NCBI GenBank assembly: GCA_947427325.1
Contig: CANEHP010000073.1
Location: 1-10,463, forward strand
Source: an uncultured Clostridia bacterium
GTDB taxonomy: Bacteria > Bacillota > Clostridia > Oscillospirales > Ruminococcaceae
Direction: 5' to 3'
DNA length: 10,463 nt
Positions 1-6,894 of this stretch are shown piece after piece. Under the pieces are notes generated by a model. It saw only the letters and a list, made by a program, of their open reading frames with translations. It did not search any database and was not told where the DNA came from. Within the stretch, counting starts at the first letter, position 1. Each line of letters begins with the position of its first letter. The translations under genes were made by a program, and so were the position numbers.

Positions 1-123
1 TCCTGCGCTTTTCTTCCTTGATTGCGAAAAATTTCACTCGAAAATCCGCACACCAATCCTATTGAAACAAGTTCTTATAACGCTTCGTTTTCTTTATTTT
101 TTTAAAAATTTTTTGTAACTCCA

Positions 124-152
124 TTGAATTTTTCGTGATAATATTGTATAAT
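124..152 (+). promoter_or_regulatory. Sigma-A-type promoter of oadG-oadB
   Basis: A -35 box TTGAAT (124-129) and a consensus -10 box TATAAT (147-152) are separated by 17 bp. Transcription would start near 159, leaving a leader of about 70 nt before the oadG start at 231. The DNA just upstream (90-120) is very A/T rich and could act as an UP element. Nothing else is visible in 1-120. Confidence 0.75.
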
Positions 153-230
153 GATTTTAATTTGATGTTACGGAGAAACAGAGAGAACCGTATGATTCAC
201 GGAATTTACGGAAAAGGAGATTTATGCTGT

Positions 231-683
231 ATGATAAATTTTATCAAACTGCTTGACGCAGCTCAAACAACGGCAGAATCGGCTGCAATAACCCAAGCCG
301 CAGGAAGAGCGCCGTCGGAAAATATCGATTTGATGTGGTCTACCTTGGTAACGGGACTGGTGGTTGTATTTGTGATACTTGTTCTGCTGGTAATCGTGCT
401 TTGGGCTTTGGGAAAGGTTTTGAATATTAAGATAAAGCCAAGGAAAGCTCCGAAAGCCGAACCTGAAAAGGCAGAGCCTGCGCCTGCCGCAGCTCCTCAA
501 ATTATCGAAGAAGAGACGGAAGAGGACGACAGCGAGATTATCGCCGTTATTTCCGCAGCGATTGCCGCTTACGGCGAAAGCGAGGGAAAACGGTACAAAA
601 TCGCTTCGGTTAAGAGGAGAGAAAAGTCTGTCAGAAGCAGCTGGAGCGCTGCGGGCGTTGCCGAAAACACAAGACCCTTTTAG
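231..683 (+). CDS. oadG: Sodium-pump decarboxylase gamma-type subunit (OadG family)
   Basis: Small membrane subunit of a Na+-translocating biotin-dependent decarboxylase; in the family it anchors and assembles the carboxyltransferase with the membrane beta subunit. The 150-residue product has a short N-terminus, one transmembrane span at about residues 36-61, an Ala/Pro/Glu/Lys-rich linker (about 65-95), and a C-terminal region beginning EIIAVISAAIAAY and ending in ENTRPF, as in clostridial members of the family. An open frame reaches back to 135, but AAAAGGAGA (211-220) sits 11 nt before ATG 231, and the extra residues look unlike protein, so I start at 231. It lies directly upstream of oadB under the promoter at 124-152. 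It could equally be the delta-type subunit of a methylmalonyl-CoA or glutaconyl-CoA decarboxylase; the substrate cannot be told here. Confidence 0.85.
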   Translation: MINFIKLLDAAQTTAESAAITQAAGRAPSENIDLMWSTLVTGLVVVFVILVLLVIVLWALGKVLNIKIKPRKAPKAEPEKAEPAPAAAPQIIEEETEEDDSEIIAVISAAIAAYGESEGKRYKIASVKRREKSVRSSWSAAGVAENTRPF

Positions 684-697
684 AACAAGTTCTTAAA
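678..697. repeat. Palindrome overlapping the oadG stop codon
   Basis: The sequence is a near-perfect dyad centred on AGAAC-AA-GTTCT (682-693), with flanking TTTT and AAAA extending the symmetry. The right half plus centre, AACAAGTTCTTA (684-695), also occurs at 66-77 upstream of the oadG promoter. It could be an operator-like site or a weak processing or terminator hairpin between oadG and oadB. The function is unknown. Confidence 0.35.
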
Positions 698-761
698 AAC
701 GATTATGCAGTTTCTCGGCGATTTCACAGACAAATACAGAAAGAAAGGAATATGACGCAAA

Positions 762-1955
762 ATGTTACAAACCTTTTGGCAAACTATACAGACGTTGGCA
801 GAAAAATCCGCCTTTGCCAATATCACATGGCAGGAAGCCGTTATGCTTTTGCTGTCCTTTGTGCTGATGTACCTTGCAATAGTTAAAAAGTTCGAGCCTT
901 TGCTGCTTTTGCCTATTGCCTTCGGTATGGCGCTTACCAATATACCCGGCGCAAATCTTTATCACTCGGAATTTTTCCTGTCGGGTTCTGTTGACTACGG
1001 TCAGGTGCTCCATGACGGAGGACTTTTGGATATACTGTACTTAGGCGTTAAGCTGCAAATATTCCCTCCGCTGATTTTCCTCGGTATAGGAACAATGACC
1101 GATTTCGGTCCGCTGATTGCCAATCCCAAAAGCTTTTTGCTGGGTGCGGCGGCGCAGGCGGGTATATTTATCACCTTTATCGGCGCTTGCGGATTGAGTA
1201 TGGCGGGGCTTGCCGACTTTACCCTTGAGCAGGCGGCGGCTATCGGAATTATAGGCGGCGCAGACGGACCTACTTCGATTTACGTCACCTCAAAGCTCGC
1301 TCCCAATATGATAGGCTCTATCGCAGTGGCGGCGTACTCGTATATGGCGCTTGTTCCTTTTATTCAAAGACCCATTATGCTTGCCCTTACCACCAAAAAG
1401 GAAAGATCCATCAAAATGGGACAGCTCCGCACCGTTTCAAAGCGTGAGAAGATCATATTCCCCGTTGCCGTAACAATTCTTGTTTCCTTTATAGTTCCAG
1501 ACGCCACCGCCCTTGTGGGTATGCTTATGCTGGGCAACCTGTTCAGAGAAAGCGGAGTGGTTGACAGACTTGTTAAGACGGCGCAGAACGAGCTGATGAA
1601 CATTATCACGATTATGCTGGGCGTTACCGTAGGCGCAACTGCCACAGCCGCAAACTTCCTTTCGGTGAATACTCTTGCCATTTTGGTTTTAGGACTTATC
1701 GCATTCAGTATCGGCACAGCCAGCGGCGTACTTTTCGCAAAGCTGATGAACAAGGTTACGGGCGGCAAGATAAATCCCCTTATCGGTTCGGCAGGCGTTT
1801 CCGCCGTTCCCATGGCGGCGCGCGTAAGCCAGAAGGTGGGTGCGGAAACCGATCCCTCCAACTTCCTGCTTATGCATGCAATGGGACCCAACGTGGCGGG
1901 CGTTATCGGCTCGGCGGTAGCAGCCGGCGTTCTCCTTTCTATTTTCGGAGGCTGA
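762..1955 (+). CDS. oadB: Na+-translocating decarboxylase beta subunit
   Basis: Integral membrane subunit that decarboxylates carboxybiotin and couples this to Na+ export. The 397-residue product is full length for the family and strongly hydrophobic. Residues known to matter in Klebsiella OadB are all present at a constant offset of 35: Asp168 in the GADGPT motif (Asp203), Tyr194 (Tyr229), Asn338 (Asn373), Gly342 (Gly377), Ser347 (Ser382), Arg354 (Arg389) and Ser384 (Ser419). The channel chemistry therefore looks intact. AAAGGAA (744-750) lies about 12 nt before ATG 762. It follows oadG by 78 bp and is presumably co-transcribed. The alpha/carboxyltransferase and biotin-carrier genes are absent here, so oxaloacetate, methylmalonyl-CoA and glutaconyl-CoA all remain possible substrates; homologues are also named mmdB or gcdB. 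Confidence 0.95.
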   Translation: MLQTFWQTIQTLAEKSAFANITWQEAVMLLLSFVLMYLAIVKKFEPLLLLPIAFGMALTNIPGANLYHSEFFLSGSVDYGQVLHDGGLLDILYLGVKLQIFPPLIFLGIGTMTDFGPLIANPKSFLLGAAAQAGIFITFIGACGLSMAGLADFTLEQAAAIGIIGGADGPTSIYVTSKLAPNMIGSIAVAAYSYMALVPFIQRPIMLALTTKKERSIKMGQLRTVSKREKIIFPVAVTILVSFIVPDATALVGMLMLGNLFRESGVVDRLVKTAQNELMNIITIMLGVTVGATATAANFLSVNTLAILVLGLIAFSIGTASGVLFAKLMNKVTGGKINPLIGSAGVSAVPMAARVSQKVGAETDPSNFLLMHAMGPNVAGVIGSAVAAGVLLSIFGG

Positions 1956-1965
1956 TTTTAATTTG

Positions 1966-2216
1966 CGGGGAGCTGTCGGAAACGGCAGCTCCCGGCTTGC
2001 CGAAAACCCTTTAAAGGCTGTGGTTTTTCGGCAAGCCGTCGCCGATTTTCGGCAAAGCCGAAAATCAAAAATCGGGCTAAAGCCTTGATTTTAAGGCTAT
2101 GGTCTTAACTCGGGGGAAAACTCCGATGGTTTTCCCCCGAACCCCCTTTCATTCCGAAAAAGAAAGGTTTGGTCTTTTCAACAGTCCGGGAGCTGTCGGA
2201 AACGGCAGCTCCTTTT
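1966..2216 (+). repeat. Array of consecutive hairpins between oadB and nadE
   Basis: This gene-free stretch is nearly all inverted repeats, in order: an 11-bp stem with GAAA loop (1968-1993); a 13-bp stem, 1994-2006 with 2025-2037; a perfect 10-bp stem with AAA loop (2044-2066) that can alternatively pair 2042-2049 with AAAATCGG just downstream; a 6-bp stem (2081-2098); a perfect 12-bp stem with 7-nt loop (2110-2140); a 6-bp stem (2145-2167); and a second copy of the first hairpin (2188-2212). The two outer copies share 25 identical bases, 220 bp apart. It may be a REP- or MITE-like repeat inserted in the oadB terminator, or a structured RNA. No coding is evident. Confidence 0.75.
2188..2216 (+). 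terminator. Hairpin with GAAA loop and short T-run
   Basis: The stem GGAGCTGTCG (2189-2198) pairs with CGGCAGCTCC (2203-2212) around a GAAA tetraloop, with one G-U pair, and is followed by TTTT. This fits an intrinsic terminator for the oad operon. The identical hairpin at 1968-1993 lacks a T-run and runs straight into the next stem, which is why this copy is called. The T-run is short, so termination may be partial. Confidence 0.55.
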
Positions 2217-2291
2217 GATAATAAGATGAGAGTTATTGACCATAATATATGAAAACAGCGTAAGAAACAGCATAAAAAAGGAATTACGGAT

Positions 2292-4154
2292 ATGAAAGAC
2301 GGATTTATAAAGATTGCCGCTGCCACTCCCGAAATAAAGGTGGCAGATGTGCGGTTTAACGCAGACAACATTATAAAGGATATAAAAAGTGCGGCGGAGC
2401 AGGGGGTAAAGCTGATTGTTTTTCCCGAGCTGTGCATTACGGGCTACACCTGCGGCGACCTGTTCGGGCAAAGACTGCTTATCGAGTCCGCATACGCTCA
2501 GCTGGAACGCATTAAGGAGGAAACAAGCGCTCTTGAAATCATTTCCGTTGCCGGGCTTCCCCTTATAAGGGACGGAAAGCTGATAAACGCCGCCGCCGTG
2601 CTGTATAAGGGTGAGATCCTGGGTACTGTCGGAAAAAAGAATCTGCCCAACTATAACGAATTTTACGAAAAGCGGAATTTTGAGGATTGTATTTGTGACG
2701 AGCCTGTGGTTTTCCGCTGTAAAAATATGCCCGAATTTTCCTTCGGCATAGAGATATGCGAGGATTTATGGATCCCCGAACCGCCGTCGGCAAGACTTGC
2801 CTTGGGCGGAGCGGAAATAATCGTTAATTTAAGCGCCAGCAACGAGATGATAGGAAAATCCCAATATCGAAGAGAGCTTGTTACGGGGCAGAGCGGACGG
2901 CTTATCTGCGGTTACGTTTACGCTTCCGCAGGAGAGGGGGAAAGCACCACCGACCTTGTTTTTTCGGGACACAATCTTATTGCGGAAAACGGCGTATTGC
3001 TTAAGGAAACCAAGCTGTTTGAAAATCAGACGATTCTTTCCGAAATAGACGTGTTCAGCCTTGCGTCCGAGCGGCAGAAAAACACCTCGTTCCCCAAATA
3101 CAACGAGGTTAAAACCGTGGAGTTTGAAATGGAGATTTCCAATACCGAGCTTACAAGGCGTTACAGCCCCACACCCTTTGTACCCTCCGATACAAGGGGA
3201 AGAGCGGAGCGGTGCGAGAACATTCTGACCATGCAAAGCGAGGGTCTTAAAAAGAGAATAATGCATACGGGAGCAAAAAGCCTTGTAATAGGAATCTCGG
3301 GCGGGCTTGACAGCACTCTTGCTCTTCTTGTATGCGTTAAGACTATGGACAGGCTTAAAAGGTCAAGAAAGGATATTATCGCCGTTACAATGCCCTGCTT
3401 CGGCACTACCCAAAGGACAAAAAGCAACGCCGTTCAGCTTTGCGAGACGCTGGGGGTTACCCTTAAGGAGATAAATATAGCCGACTCGGTTTTGCAGCAT
3501 TTTAAGGACATTGAACAGGATATAAACAATCACGATGTGGTTTTTGAAAACGGACAGGCGAGAATGAGAACGCTTGTTCTGATGGATATAGCTAACCAAC
3601 AAAACGGTCTTGTAATAGGTACAGGCGATCTGTCCGAGCTTGCCTTAGGCTGGGCTACCTACAACGGCGACCATATGTCTATGTACGGGGTAAACGGCGG
3701 AATCCCCAAAACTCTTATAAGATATATAGTAGGCTTTTACAGCGACAGCTCCCGTGACCAAGCCCTTAAAAAGGTCCTTAACGATATACTTGACACCCCT
3801 GTAAGTCCCGAGCTGCTGCCTGCGGAAAACGGCGAGATAAGCCAAAAAACGGAGGATCTGGTAGGTCCTTACGAGCTGCACGATTTTTTCCTTTATTATG
3901 CGATACGCCGCGGCTTTTCGCCTCAAAAGATTTTCAGATTGGCGTTAAGGGCTTTGGGGGACAGGTACTCTGCCGAGGAGATAAAAAAGTGGCTTAAAAA
4001 TTTCTACCGCCGCTTTTTCTCTCAGCAGTTCAAGCGTTCCTGCCTGCCCGATTCGCCCAAGGTTGGCTCTGTCACCCTTTCGCCGAGGGGAGATTGGAGA
4101 ATGCCCTCGGACGCTGTGGCAAAGCGGTGGCTTGAGGATATCGAGGGCAGGTGA
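2292..4154 (+). CDS. nadE: Glutamine-dependent NAD+ synthetase
   Basis: Cytosolic enzyme catalysing the last step of NAD+ synthesis: ATP-dependent amidation of deamido-NAD+ with ammonia from glutamine. The 620 residues cover both expected domains. The N-terminal nitrilase-fold glutaminase has its triad: Glu46 in FPELCITGY, Lys115 in GKKNLP and Cys156 in GIEICEDLW. The C-terminal synthetase has the ATP-pyrophosphatase P-loop SGGLDS at about 336-341, and further on the GTGDLSELALGW block. Length matches bacterial two-domain enzymes and the frame is intact. AAAGGAA lies 9 nt before ATG 2292. A weak promoter candidate is TTGACC (2236-2241) with TAAGAA (2261-2266) at 19-bp spacing; otherwise it depends on read-through of the hairpin array upstream. 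Confidence 0.97.
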   Translation: MKDGFIKIAAATPEIKVADVRFNADNIIKDIKSAAEQGVKLIVFPELCITGYTCGDLFGQRLLIESAYAQLERIKEETSALEIISVAGLPLIRDGKLINAAAVLYKGEILGTVGKKNLPNYNEFYEKRNFEDCICDEPVVFRCKNMPEFSFGIEICEDLWIPEPPSARLALGGAEIIVNLSASNEMIGKSQYRRELVTGQSGRLICGYVYASAGEGESTTDLVFSGHNLIAENGVLLKETKLFENQTILSEIDVFSLASERQKNTSFPKYNEVKTVEFEMEISNTELTRRYSPTPFVPSDTRGRAERCENILTMQSEGLKKRIMHTGAKSLVIGISGGLDSTLALLVCVKTMDRLKRSRKDIIAVTMPCFGTTQRTKSNAVQLCETLGVTLKEINIADSVLQHFKDIEQDINNHDVVFENGQARMRTLVLMDIANQQNGLVIGTGDLSELALGWATYNGDHMSMYGVNGGIPKTLIRYIVGFYSDSSRDQALKKVLNDILDTPVSPELLPAENGEISQKTEDLVGPYELHDFFLYYAIRRGFSPQKIFRLALRALGDRYSAEEIKKWLKNFYRRFFSQQFKRSCLPDSPKVGSVTLSPRGDWRMPSDAVAKRWLEDIEGR

Positions 4155-4157
4155 TTT

Positions 4158-4382
4158 ATGTCGGAATGCGTTCGCATAAAGCTCAGTGGGAACATTCCCC
4201 CGCAAATTCTGCCGCTTAATGTGCTGAAATTTTTTATTTCCCGCACAGCTTTGCCTTATGGGCAGCAAAATTATATCCAAAATCTGCGTATTGAATTTAT
4301 GCAAGCAGGCTCTTATATAAATAGGCTTTACGGAGGTATTGGAACGGTTTCTTATTTTGTTTTTGCATCTATTCTCTCTTAA
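4158..4382 (+). CDS. Possible small ORF downstream of nadE, 74 aa
   Basis: The frame starts 3 nt after the nadE stop, with an AGGTG ribosome-site-like sequence overlapping the end of nadE, so translational coupling is possible. The product is mildly hydrophobic (IPPQILPLNVLKFFI early on, and a hydrophobic C-terminus) with no motif I recognise. Its 3' end comes just before the -35 box of the pyrE promoter. It may simply be an open stretch of non-coding DNA; nothing but the start signal and the open frame supports it. Confidence 0.2.
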   Translation: MSECVRIKLSGNIPPQILPLNVLKFFISRTALPYGQQNYIQNLRIEFMQAGSYINRLYGGIGTVSYFVFASILS

Positions 4383-4386
4383 CCAC

Positions 4387-4415
4387 TTGAAATTTTTTTA
4401 AATTTATGGTAGAAT
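4387..4415 (+). promoter_or_regulatory. pyrE promoter
   Basis: A -35 box TTGAAA (4387-4392) and a -10 box TAGAAT (4410-4415) are separated by exactly 17 bp, with a TGG just before the -10 box giving an extended -10. The start point would be near 4422, so the leader is only about 25 nt. I see no PyrR-type attenuator or riboswitch in that space. Confidence 0.75.
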
Positions 4416-4447
4416 ATTACAGCAGAAGTGATAAGGAGCGAATGAAA

Positions 4448-5104
4448 ATGACTTATAAGGAAAAATTTATAAAATTTATGAGCGAAAGCGGCGTTCTCAC
4501 CTTTGGCGATTTCACCCTGAAGAGCGGCAGAAAAGCTCCTTATTTCATAAATGCGGGAAAATATATGACAGGCGCACAGATCGCCGAATTGGGCGGATTT
4601 TATGCAGACTGTATTAAGGAAAACGGCATAGAGGGAGATGTGCTTTTCGGACCTGCTTACAAGGGACTGCCCTTGGCGGTAAGCGCAGTTTCCGCAATGT
4701 ACGGCAAATACGGACAAAATCTTTACTACTGCTTTGACCGCAAGGAGGTTAAGGATCACGGCGAGGGCGGTATGTTTGTGGGCAGACAGCCCGAAAATAA
4801 CGACAGAATTATTATTATAGAAGATGTAATGACCAGCGGAAAGGCGCTTCGTGAGGTTTTGCCCAAGCTTCGGGGCGCTGCCGATGTTAAGATCACGGGA
4901 ATGGTAATTACCGTTGACAGAATGGAAAAGGGTCTTAACAGCGACCTTTCGGCAGTTCAGGAGGTTTACCGAGATTTCGGCATAAAGGTTTACTCCATTG
5001 TTACCATTAAGGATATTATCGACGCTATGGAAAAGGGCGTTATCGAGGGTAAGGAATATCTGCCCGCTATGTACGAATACAGAAAACAGTACGGCGTGGA
5101 ATAA
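4448..5104 (+). CDS. pyrE: Orotate phosphoribosyltransferase
   Basis: Converts orotate and PRPP to orotidine 5'-monophosphate in de novo pyrimidine synthesis, in the cytosol. The 218-residue product has the type I phosphoribosyltransferase PRPP loop IIIIEDVMTSGKA at 121-133, the flexible catalytic loop DRKEVKDHGEGG at 97-108, and the N-terminal FTLKSGRKAPYF block at 22-33. An open frame reaches back to 4406, but that codon overlaps the -10 box. ATG 4442 is only 3 nt from AAGGAG (4433-4438), whereas ATG 4448 is 9 nt away and gives the usual N-terminus, so 4448 is chosen. No other pyr genes are adjacent; it has its own promoter and may be co-transcribed with the next gene. Confidence 0.95.
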   Translation: MTYKEKFIKFMSESGVLTFGDFTLKSGRKAPYFINAGKYMTGAQIAELGGFYADCIKENGIEGDVLFGPAYKGLPLAVSAVSAMYGKYGQNLYYCFDRKEVKDHGEGGMFVGRQPENNDRIIIIEDVMTSGKALREVLPKLRGAADVKITGMVITVDRMEKGLNSDLSAVQEVYRDFGIKVYSIVTIKDIIDAMEKGVIEGKEYLPAMYEYRKQYGVE

Positions 5105-5168
5105 CAAAAGCCTGTAATCCCGACCCTGTAATCATGACTGAAATCAAACATATTTTAAGGATAATATT

Positions 5169-6275
5169 ATGAATCAAAATCAGTATGAAAGCGCATTAAG
5201 CGATATGACAAGCTGGCTTGCCCACCCTCAGGAGCTGGGAAAGGAGCCTGCAAAAATAGAGCTTGCCAAGGAATTTGATTATGAAGAGCTTCACTACTAT
5301 ATTTTCAAATATAAAAAATCTTCCCGTGGAAAGTGGCTGTTGGGAGTATGCGGCGGATACGAGGAAGATTCTCTCCGAAACTGCGGTCATACCTTCAGCG
5401 AGATGGAGGAGTACAGGGAGCGGACGGCGGAAGAGGACGCCGTCAAGCTTATAGAATATGTTAAATCCTATTGGGAAGAGCAGGCGGAGCAGGAAGAAGA
5501 AAAAATGCAGTCCCCCGGCACTTTCGTAAACTTTGTCCTTTTAGAGGAAAGCACGTTCGATAAAGAGGCTTTTCTTCGCACCTTAAAGGATGAGTGGCAG
5601 GTTGAGGACGATTACACGGACAAAGAGGATTCGGAAGAGGAAGAGGAAGAGCAAGAGGGCGACGACATGGCGGTAATAAGCTATGGCGGCGGATTTGCTG
5701 CGGTTTCTCTTATGCCAGGGGCAATTCCCGAGGAAGAAATCGTTTATCATGCGGAAAGTAATTTCCGCTGGCCTGAAGCGGCGGAGGTTTCAAAACGTCA
5801 CAAGGCTCATTTATTGGTATCGGTCTTGGGGAAAAATATGCCCGTAAAAGAAGCGGGCGAGCTTTCGGTAAAGGTTACGGCTGCCTGCTGCAAGCAAAAG
5901 GGAGTTTTGGGCATTTATGCCAACGGAACGGTATATGAACCCGAATACTATCTTCATTTTGCGGATATGATAAAGGAGGACATATTCCCCTTGTTTAACC
6001 TTGTATGGTTCGGGCTGTATATGGGAAAAAACGGCGTATGCGGCTATACCGACGGACTGCGCGGCTTGGGCTATGATGAAATTGAGGTTATAGACAGCAA
6101 GCAGTCTCCCGGCGATGTAGGAGAATTTCTCACCGATGTTGCAAATTACGTTGTGGACGAAGAGGTCATTTTACAGGACGGGGAAACAATAGGCTTTACC
6201 GCCGAGCAAAAGCTGCCTATTTCCAAAAGCAGAGGCGCTGCTGTAGAGGGGAACAGCTTGAAAATAGAGTTTTAA
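5169..6275 (+). CDS. DUF4261-family acidic protein of unknown function
   Basis: The 368-residue product is soluble and very acidic. Residues about 119-355 resemble the DUF4261 family: LLEESTF near the start, AVSLMPGAIPEEE at about 178-190, then WPEAAE, HLLVSVLG, GVLGIYANGTVYEP, YTDGLRGLGYDEIEVIDS and LQDGETIGF. A Glu/Asp run at about 146-166 interrupts the domain early on. The first 110 residues, including WLLGVCGGYEE, form a separate region I do not recognise and end in a Glu-rich helix-like stretch. AAGGA (5157-5161) lies 7 nt before ATG 5169. It starts 64 bp after pyrE with no terminator between, so it probably shares the pyrE transcript. The function of DUF4261 is not known to me. Confidence 0.8.
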   Translation: MNQNQYESALSDMTSWLAHPQELGKEPAKIELAKEFDYEELHYYIFKYKKSSRGKWLLGVCGGYEEDSLRNCGHTFSEMEEYRERTAEEDAVKLIEYVKSYWEEQAEQEEEKMQSPGTFVNFVLLEESTFDKEAFLRTLKDEWQVEDDYTDKEDSEEEEEEQEGDDMAVISYGGGFAAVSLMPGAIPEEEIVYHAESNFRWPEAAEVSKRHKAHLLVSVLGKNMPVKEAGELSVKVTAACCKQKGVLGIYANGTVYEPEYYLHFADMIKEDIFPLFNLVWFGLYMGKNGVCGYTDGLRGLGYDEIEVIDSKQSPGDVGEFLTDVANYVVDEEVILQDGETIGFTAEQKLPISKSRGAAVEGNSLKIEF

Positions 6276-6283
6276 ACAAAAAT

Positions 6284-6342
6284 CCCAGTTCCCCGCTTTT
6301 AGAGCGGCAGGTAACTTGTCGGTTTTTTAGCGGGGTATTGGG
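6284..6342 (+). terminator. Structured region after the DUF4261 gene, possible terminator
   Basis: A long inverted repeat pairs CCCAGTTCCCCGCT (6284-6297) with AGCGGGGTATTGGG (6329-6342), with two central mismatches. Nested inside is a short stem, CGGCA (6305-6309) with TGTCG (6317-6321), followed at once by GTTTTTT (6322-6328), the layout of a weak intrinsic terminator. The two foldings are not exclusive. It separates the protein gene from the tRNA. No clear tRNA promoter is visible in this gap. Confidence 0.5.
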
Positions 6343-6360
6343 TAACGGATATATTTTTGT

Positions 6361-6437
6361 CGAGGCGTGGCTCAGCTTGGTAGAGCGCTGCGTTCGGGAC
6401 GCAGAGGTCGCGTGTTCAAATCACGTCGCCTCGACCA
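6361..6437 (+). tRNA. tRNA-Pro, anticodon CGG, CCA encoded
   Basis: A complete cloverleaf is readable. The acceptor stem pairs CGAGGCG (6361-6367) with CGCCTCG (6427-6433). The D arm is GCTC...GAGC. The anticodon stem CTGCG/CGCAG holds loop TTCGGGA, giving anticodon CGG for codon CCG. The T arm GCGTG-TTCAAAT-CACGT has one G-U pair. The discriminator is A6434 and CCA is encoded at 6435-6437. The mobile-element genes start downstream of its 3' end, and tRNA 3' ends are common integrase targets, so this may be the attachment site; the partner att copy would lie outside the window. Confidence 0.95.
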
Positions 6438-6450
6438 GTCGCAAGGCGAC
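6438..6450 (+). other. Short hairpin in the tRNA trailer
   Basis: GTCGC (6438-6442) and GCGAC (6446-6450) form a 5-bp stem with an AAG loop immediately after the encoded CCA. GGCGAC (6445-6450) could alternatively pair with GTCGCC (6425-6430) within the tRNA acceptor strand. It may guide 3' processing, or be coincidental. Confidence 0.4.
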
Positions 6451-6455
6451 TCCTA

Positions 6456-6488
6456 ATATGCTCCCTGTTTGTTGGGAGCATATTTTTT
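6456..6488 (+). terminator. Intrinsic terminator of tRNA-Pro
   Basis: A perfect 10-bp stem pairs ATATGCTCCC (6456-6465) with GGGAGCATAT (6474-6483), with an 8-nt loop and a following T-run. It is 18 nt past the tRNA and fits termination of its transcript. Confidence 0.85.
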
Positions 6489-6529
6489 ATGACTACTTCC
6501 CGAAAATCTTTTTGGTCACAATATCACAC

Positions 6530-6572
6530 AAACCGCATTATAAAGCCATTTACGGGCTGTGTAATGCGGTTT
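6530..6572. repeat. 11-bp inverted repeat with nested stem
   Basis: AAACCGCATTA (6530-6540) pairs perfectly with TAATGCGGTTT (6562-6572), and AGCC/GGCT (6544-6547 with 6555-6558) can pair inside. No strong T-run follows on either strand, so it is not a typical terminator. A further small stem GTAAC-ATTTC-GTTAC is at 6586-6600. They lie between the tRNA and the integrases and could be part of an element end. Confidence 0.5.
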
Positions 6573-6626
6573 CGATTTATATGCAGTAACATTTCGTTAC
6601 CCAATCTTCAAAGTTACCGTTTCAGT

Positions 6627-6705
6627 AGTTTTGAAGGGCACACCGTTTTAGTGCGGTGGTTTTATGTGCCGCCGTATTCTTTGTTTACTGCGGCTCAAAT
6701 TTTGA
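6627..6705. repeat. Hairpin-bearing repeat unit, copy 1
   Basis: The unit is bounded by AGTTTTGAAGG (6627-6637) and a conserved block containing TTTGTTTACTGCGGCTCAA (6680-6698) that ends in TTTGA. Between them lies a stem: GGCAC (6637-6641) pairs with GTGCC (6666-6670), enclosing ACCG/CGGT. The boundaries recur in copy 2 with different hairpins inside. There is no coding on either strand that I trust. Confidence 0.6.
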
Positions 6706-6894
6706 CATCAAATATGATGCGAGATAAATCATCCCGTTATTATTTTTTCATGGGGTACGCATCTGTATCCTCACCTATATCGGTATCTCGTGAAACACGG
6801 AGTACCGATTCTGAAAGGTAGCGTAATCCGACCTTCACGCACCTTGGGGTTAAATCACCCTTGAGTTTGAGCAAGTCAATTCTGTCAGAACGGC
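6706..6894. other. Non-coding spacer between the two repeat units
   Basis: I find no convincing gene here on either strand. An imperfect hairpin spans about 6778-6808: ATCGGTA pairs with TACCGAT, and CGTG with CACG around AAA. Read on the minus strand there are only tiny frames, such as a four-codon frame from an ATG near 6753. Confidence 0.4.

Noticed and set aside
1364..1891. Minus-strand open frame of 175 codons inside oadB
   Set aside because: It is antisense to a complete oadB with all functional residues; there is no start signal and no protein-like motif.
4416..4447. PyrR-type attenuator or riboswitch before pyrE
   Set aside because: The predicted leader is only about 25 nt with no room for an antiterminator and terminator pair.
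4379..5107. Long minus-strand open frame (242 codons) opposite pyrE
   Set aside because: It is the antisense shadow of pyrE, which has every family motif, a promoter and a ribosome site; the antisense translation looks like no protein family.
6338..6821. Two plus-strand open frames over the tRNA and its downstream region
   Set aside because: One runs through the tRNA itself and the other through hairpins and repeats. Neither has a ribosome site nor sensible protein composition.
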